DNA of 27,782 nucleotides from SAR202 cluster bacterium Io17-Chloro-G7 (GTDB lineage: Bacteria > Chloroflexota > Dehalococcoidia > UBA3495), in contig MUCU01000002.1 in the NCBI GenBank assembly GCA_002817055.1, forward strand, positions 1-27,782, in the 5' to 3' direction. The translations under genes and the position numbers were made by a program. Positions 24,369 to 27,782 of this stretch are shown here, one piece after another. The notes under the pieces were generated by a model. The model did not search any database. It had not been told where the DNA came from and worked only from the letters and a program-made list of their open reading frames with translations. Each line of letters starts with the position of its first letter. Position 1 is the stretch's first letter.

Positions 24369-25195
24369 CCCAAGCCTTGGTCCATAAGAATCTTGTTGAT
24401 CGACTGGCGCAAACGGTCGGCTTCGGACCGCGCCTTCTCAGCGAAATCCGCACCGGTAGACGCGTAAATAATCCCCCTTGAAGAGCTGATCACGGCCAAG
24501 CGCCCTCTTTGGTCGGACCCCAAACGTACCGCCGTTTCCAAATCACCACCTTGGGCCCCAACACCGGGAATAAGAATAGGCATGTCGGGGCAGATATGGC
24601 GGACCGCTTCCAGTTGCTCGGGATAAGTGGCCCCAACCACCAAGCCAACGTTGCCCAATTTGTTCCACGTTTTACAGGACTCAGCCAGTTTTTGATAGAC
24701 GGGAAGTGGGCCTTGAGGGGTGTCAACTATCAGGTCTTGGAGGTCGGCGGAACCAGGATTGGAACCTCGACACCAGACAAAGATTCCTACATCGCTGATT
24801 TCAATAAACGGCGCTATGGAATCCAGGCCGCCCCACGCGTTAACAGTCACCGCGTCAAAACCCCACACGTCGAAAGACGCTCTGGCATAGGCTTGACCCG
24901 AAGGGCCAATGTCCCCTCGTTTTAAGTCTCCTATTACAACCGCTTCAGGCGCATTCTGGTGGATGTAAGCCACAGTTCGGGCCATAGCCTCCATTCCGGG
25001 CAGACCCAAGGCCTCGTAAAAGGCTGCATTCGGTTTGTAGGCGCAAACCAGGTCTCGGGTAGCGTCGACAATCGCTCGGTTGAACTCGAAAACGTCGTCC
25101 ACCGGCATCCGGCTGGGTTCCGGGTCGAGGCCTACGCATACCAAGCTTTGGGTTGCCTGGCTCGCTTGTTCTATGCGAGTTAAAAGCTGGGGCAT
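24359..25195 (-). CDS. pyrF: Orotidine 5'-phosphate decarboxylase (PyrF type 2)
   Basis: PyrF converts OMP to UMP, the last step of the pathway whose earlier genes occupy 11612-20194. The 278-residue length and VCVGLDPEPSRMP start fit the longer type 2 subfamily. The catalytic Asp-Lys-x-x-Asp array is in VIGDLKRGDIGPSGQAYA (about 92-109). AVRLGSDQRGRLAVISSSRGIIYA forms the phosphate-binding end. It is unlinked to the PyrR attenuator operon and overlaps a DUF951 gene by 10 bp. An AGGA Shine-Dalgarno precedes the ATG. A structured leader and an extended -10 are proposed upstream. Confidence 0.93.
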   Translation of the reverse strand: MPQLLTRIEQASQATQSLVCVGLDPEPSRMPVDDVFEFNRAIVDATRDLVCAYKPNAAFYEALGLPGMEAMARTVAYIHQNAPEAVVIGDLKRGDIGPSGQAYARASFDVWGFDAVTVNAWGGLDSIAPFIEISDVGIFVWCRGSNPGSADLQDLIVDTPQGPLPVYQKLAESCKTWNKLGNVGLVVGATYPEQLEAVRHICPDMPILIPGVGAQGGDLETAVRLGSDQRGRLAVISSSRGIIYASTGADFAEKARSEADRLRQSINKILMDQGLGWP

Positions 25196-25239
25196 TTATT
25201 TCCTGTATGGGAAGCAATTTGATTACCCTGGCTGCGGGG

Positions 25240-25304
25240 CGGTTCTGCGTACCCACTTTTTTGGGCGGGTAAAAGGAGAACCGAATACAATTTCAATGAT
25301 AGCA
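25240..25304 (-). promoter_or_regulatory. Extended -10 and structured leader of pyrF
   Basis: On the minus strand TGC-TATCAT (TATCAT at 25296-25301, TGC at 25302-25304) forms an extended -10 without a good -35. Just downstream, arms CGGTTCT and AGAACCG (25277-25283 and 25240-25246) enclose a second ACCC/GGGT pair (25267-25270, 25251-25254). No PyrR loop and no U-tract were found, so its role is open. Confidence 0.35.
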
Positions 25305-25369
25305 CTTCGGTATTACCCAAAGGCCAATGGATCAGGAGCTCTGGCAAAGGCGGGCATAAGTAGAAAATA

Positions 25370-25531
25370 TTGCCTGCTACGCTACGGCGAATTGGACTAG
25401 AATTTCCGCGGATTCCGGCCACTATTGAGTTGCCCACCGAGTTGGGGATTGTTACCATTACCCAACGCACTCGCCGGACTATCGATTTTGACTCCGGCTC
25501 GTCCGGGCTCATTCTCGTGCGAGATAATTAA
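25370..25531 (+). CDS. Possible small ORF or eroded gene end before sfsA
   Basis: A 53-codon frame from TTG (25370) to TAA (25529-25531). It has no Shine-Dalgarno and no recognised motif. Its stop overlaps the sfsA ribosome-binding site AAGGAAAG, as at an operon junction, which is the only reason to list it. It may be the remnant of a longer gene or mere chance. Confidence 0.15.
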   Translation: MPATLRRIGLEFPRIPATIELPTELGIVTITQRTRRTIDFDSGSSGLILVRDN

Positions 25532-25542
25532 GGAAAGCGCCG

Positions 25543-26232
25543 TTGGACTATCCCGGCGACTTGGTTGAAGGCTGGTTCAAGGTAAGACTCAACCGGTTTC
25601 TGGCTTTGGTGGAGGTAAACGGCCAAGAAGCCGGAGTCCATGTCGCCAACTCGGGCCGGATGGGCGAATTGCTAGTGCCGGGCTACCGGGTTCTGCTCAA
25701 ACCTCAACCAGGGCCTCACCGCAAGACAGCTTTCGACTTGGCCTTGGTAGATCTAGGATTTACCTTGGCTTCCGCCGATGCCCGTTTGCCTAATTCTTTG
25801 GTGGCCGAAGCGCTGGACCAAGCGCGTCTTCCTCAATTTGCCGAGTATCCGGACGTCCGCCGTGAAGTAACTTATGGCGATAGCCGACTTGATTTCATGT
25901 TGGAAAGCCCTGTTGGACGGTGCTACCTGGAAGCCAAGTCGGTTACCCTAGTCGTTGATGGTGTTGGACTGTTTCCCGACGCTCCGACGTCTCGGGGGAC
26001 CAAGCACATGCATTCTTTGCGGAAAGCTGTGGAAGCGGGGCACAGGGCCGCAGCCATTTTCGTAGTCCAACGTGGTGACTGCAAGGCTGTAGCACCCAAC
26101 GATGAGGCCGACCCCGTATTTGGTGCAGCCCTGAGGGAAAGCGTGGCCGCCGGTGTTGAGGCCCACGCCTATAACTGCCGGGTTACCGAAAAATCGATAA
26201 CGCTGGGACGAAGCGTGCCCTTGCTTCTGTGA
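25543..26232 (+). CDS. sfsA: SfsA family protein (sugar fermentation stimulation protein homologue)
   Basis: A 229-residue protein of the SfsA family. An N-terminal OB-like part (FKVRLNRFLALVEVNGQ, HVANSGRMGELLVPG) is followed by a PD-(D/E)xK nuclease-like core. LDFMLE and CYLEAKSVTLV carry the Asp and Glu-x-Lys, and the signature FPDAPTSRGTKHMHSL is at about 144-160. In E. coli SfsA is linked to maltose gene expression and DNA binding; in other phyla the role is unknown. TTG at 25543 is taken as the start because AAGGAAAG (25530-25537) lies five bases upstream and the frame begins at the family's usual N-terminus. Confidence 0.88.
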   Translation: MDYPGDLVEGWFKVRLNRFLALVEVNGQEAGVHVANSGRMGELLVPGYRVLLKPQPGPHRKTAFDLALVDLGFTLASADARLPNSLVAEALDQARLPQFAEYPDVRREVTYGDSRLDFMLESPVGRCYLEAKSVTLVVDGVGLFPDAPTSRGTKHMHSLRKAVEAGHRAAAIFVVQRGDCKAVAPNDEADPVFGAALRESVAAGVEAHAYNCRVTEKSITLGRSVPLLL

Positions 26233-26311
26233 GTAAAATTATATCTGAGGCGAGTTCTTTGCGTGTAGCAAAGCCAGCCAACACCATTGAAAATCCTACT
26301 TTACATAAACC

Positions 26312-27049
26312 ATGCCCGACAAAAGCCGTAAAATCCGAGACAAGCGAGTTGCCCCCGTAGCGTTAAAATCCGATGGCTTGGGGCCTTTGTTACAGAAAGT
26401 CTACCGCAGGCTCTACACCCATTATGGGCCCCAAAGATGGTGGCCGGGAGACGGGCCCTTTGACGTGGTTGTAGGGGCGATACTGACCCAAGCCGCTGCC
26501 TGGTCCAACGTAGAGAGAGGGATTGCCAGTCTGAAGGAAGCGGAGTGCTGGTCATGGCCGGCGATCTACAACATTCCTGTGGATCACCTGGCCCAGATAA
26601 TCCGATCTTGCGGATATTTCAAAGCCAAAGCCCGGAAATTGAAGGCCTTTGCCCAGCATGTTATGGAAAACTACGACGGCGACTTGGCATCCATGTTGAG
26701 TCAGAATTTGCCGGAGTTGAGAGAGGAACTGCTGTCCATCCATGGGATTGGCCGAGAAACCGCAGACGACATATTGGTTTACGCAGCAGAGAAGCCGTCG
26801 TTTGTGATCGATACCTACACCCGCAGAATCCTGCGGCGGATGGACTTGATTCCACTGGAGGGCAAAGTATCCTACCAAGCCTGTCAGTCCTTATTCCACG
26901 AAAACCTCCCCGGCGACCCGGGACTTTTCAATGAATATCATGCGCTTCTTGATCAGCACGCGAAAGAAGTATGCGTTAAAGCCCCAAAGTGTGAAGGTTG
27001 CTGCCTGAAGGACATCTGCCCCACTGGTACCGGGCGGCTTGCCATCTGA
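26312..27049 (+). CDS. HhH-GPD DNA glycosylase, endonuclease III-related (COG2231/MagIII-like)
   Basis: A 245-residue base-excision repair enzyme. WWPGDGPFDVVVGAILTQAAAWSN (43-66) matches the EndoIII-related branch that includes Helicobacter MagIII, a 3-methyladenine glycosylase. The helix-hairpin-helix LSIHGIGRETADDIL is at 141-155, and the catalytic Asp167 in FVIDTYTRR is present. The Lys that gives EndoIII its AP-lyase activity is replaced by Glu149, so it is likely a monofunctional glycosylase. The 4Fe-4S cysteines are C221, C227, C230 and C236, a C-x5-C-x2-C-x5-C pattern one residue shorter than in Nth. Located 79 bp after sfsA, same strand. Confidence 0.87.
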   Translation: MPDKSRKIRDKRVAPVALKSDGLGPLLQKVYRRLYTHYGPQRWWPGDGPFDVVVGAILTQAAAWSNVERGIASLKEAECWSWPAIYNIPVDHLAQIIRSCGYFKAKARKLKAFAQHVMENYDGDLASMLSQNLPELREELLSIHGIGRETADDILVYAAEKPSFVIDTYTRRILRRMDLIPLEGKVSYQACQSLFHENLPGDPGLFNEYHALLDQHAKEVCVKAPKCEGCCLKDICPTGTGRLAI

Positions 27050-27108
27050 TAGCACAAATCGTCTTCGTTGACGCTATTGGGTGACGATTGTTATGATTGG
27101 CCGGTCGT

Positions 27109-27124
27109 ACAGCCTGAAGGCTGT
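27109..27124. repeat. Short perfect palindrome ACAGCC-TGAA-GGCTGT
   Basis: A 6-bp stem with a TGAA loop in the gap between the glycosylase and cupin genes. The core AGCCTGAAGGCT also occurs at 11082-11093 within the MITE-like element. There is no T-run, so it is not a standard terminator. Confidence 0.4.
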
Positions 27125-27211
27125 GGGTTAAACAAGTCGCAAATATTATTCAATAAGACCCCGCCGTATTAGGCGGATTAATGATGAGGCGGAATAATTA
27201 GGAGAATAGCA

Positions 27212-27565
27212 ATGCAAGTAGTCAGGATATACACCGGAGATGACGGAGAGGCCCACTTTGAGGACTTGGAGTTGCCTTACGAAGCCGTTGCCAATGCCCA
27301 AGCCACTGCCATGAGTGGGGCATCCGGCGTTCAGTTTCGGAAGACGCCGTCGGGTAGCTTCTCCGATTGGCACCAAGCCCCGCGCCGCCAATACGTTATT
27401 ACGCTGCAAGGGCAGATGGAGGTTGGTATAGGTGACGGTACCAAGCGTGTATTCAATCCGGGGGATGTACTGTTGGCCGATGACCTTACCGGAAGGGGCC
27501 ACACCACCGCGGCGGTTGGCGGCGCCACAAGGGTTTCCGTAGCAATTCCCCTAGTGGATTGGTAA
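27212..27565 (+). CDS. Small cupin-fold protein
   Basis: A 117-residue single-domain cupin. The first half carries the DWHQAPRRQYVITLQGQMEVGIGDG strand pair, where His53 and the following Tyr/Thr/Gln sit at cupin motif 1 positions. FNPGDVLLADDLTGRGHTTAAVG follows, with the PGD turn and His96 of motif 2. Only two of the usual metal-binding histidines are evident, so metal binding is uncertain. The reaction is unknown; the family includes dioxygenases, isomerases and non-enzymatic sensors. The start has AGGAG about seven bases upstream. A small hairpin (CCGCC/GGCGG, 27161-27176) lies in front. Confidence 0.75.
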   Translation: MQVVRIYTGDDGEAHFEDLELPYEAVANAQATAMSGASGVQFRKTPSGSFSDWHQAPRRQYVITLQGQMEVGIGDGTKRVFNPGDVLLADDLTGRGHTTAAVGGATRVSVAIPLVDW

Positions 27566-27610
27566 GGGACTGGTACTACTTCTATGCGAAATTGATGAAT
27601 ACGAGTTAAC

Positions 27611-27689
27611 CCCCACTCTAACTCTCCCCCATGAAGGGAGAGAGGATTATTCCCTTCCCCCCATTTCGGGGGAAGGTTAGGATGCGGGG
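27611..27689. repeat. Double-hairpin inverted-repeat element after the cupin gene
   Basis: Two adjacent perfect stems: CTCTCCC/GGGAGAG (27622-27642) and CCTTCCCCC/GGGGGAAGG (27653-27676). They are bracketed by CTAAC/GTTAG and CCCC/GGGG outer arms. The layout matches the widespread C-rich intergenic palindromes of many environmental genomes. It may also stop transcription, but no T-run follows. Confidence 0.55.
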
Positions 27690-27782
27690 ATCGATTTGCC
27701 AGTCACAAATACATGGTAATGGTACTAGGGCGTGTTGACATTTTGGACAGATTTTAAAATTAGTTTTAAACTGTAAGAATGT

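Noticed and set aside
25180..25512. Minus-strand 110-aa frame upstream of pyrF
   Set aside because: Covers the proposed pyrF leader, overlaps the pyrF start, composition like a shadow frame.
27735..27782. TTGACA at 27735-27740 with AT-rich sequence at the window end
   Set aside because: Could be a promoter or an insertion-sequence end, but no -10 at proper spacing and the window stops.

Overview
This window looks like a chromosomal segment of a free-living bacterium, most likely a Chloroflexota of the Dehalococcoidia/SAR202 type. That placement is an inference. It rests on the cluster of family III CoA-transferases, a PyrR-attenuated pyrimidine operon with separate carA and carB, a DUF951 gene coupled to pyrF, a VWA protein of the Rv0959 type, and frequent TTG starts behind good Shine-Dalgarno sequences. 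No tRNA, rRNA, CRISPR array or phage module was seen.

Layout. At 1-3657, plus-strand catabolic and housekeeping genes: the 3' part of fabG, an isocitrate lyase/PEP mutase family lyase, a nicotinamidase-like hydrolase and a flavoprotein monooxygenase-like protein. At 3717-8695, a four-gene minus-strand operon of family III CoA-transferases, organised as a duplicated two-gene module (B'-A'-B-A in transcription order). A subunits keep the catalytic Asp; B subunits have Trp there. At 8707-8809, back-to-back promoters and a 12-bp triplicated leader repeat. At 8885-10915, a VWA/MIDAS protein with a long Met/Gln-rich helical region. At 10979-11139, a MITE-like element. At 11421-20194, the pyrimidine operon: PyrR-type attenuator, pyrR, pyrB, pyrC, carA, an orphan ORF, then carB. 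At 20360-22285, a scarred accessory patch: a hicB-like start remnant, a decayed 3' end of an ornithine cyclodeaminase gene, a VapBC module with an apparently leaderless mRNA, and an intact ornithine cyclodeaminase homologue. At 22672-24049, a 7Fe-type ferredoxin divergent from a LysR regulator. At 24156-25195, pyrF overlapping a DUF951 gene. At 25543-27565, sfsA, an EndoIII-like/MagIII-like DNA glycosylase and a small cupin. Short palindromic or inverted-repeat elements lie in several intergenic gaps.

How the genes work together. pyrB, pyrC, carA and carB (with pyrF elsewhere in the window) cover carbamoyl phosphate to dihydroorotate and the final OMP decarboxylation; pyrD, pyrE and pyrK are not in the window. 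PyrR would sense UMP/UTP and terminate the operon leader. The CoA-transferase operon probably activates organic acids using two paralogous heteromeric enzymes; the substrates cannot be told from sequence. The most notable signals are the duplicated catalytic/non-catalytic CoA-transferase pairs, the VapBC cassette bracketed by copies of an ocd 3' end, insertions at the same position in both ATP-grasp halves of CarB, and the conserved-looking orphan gene between carA and carB. I found no clear candidate for a wholly new multi-gene system.
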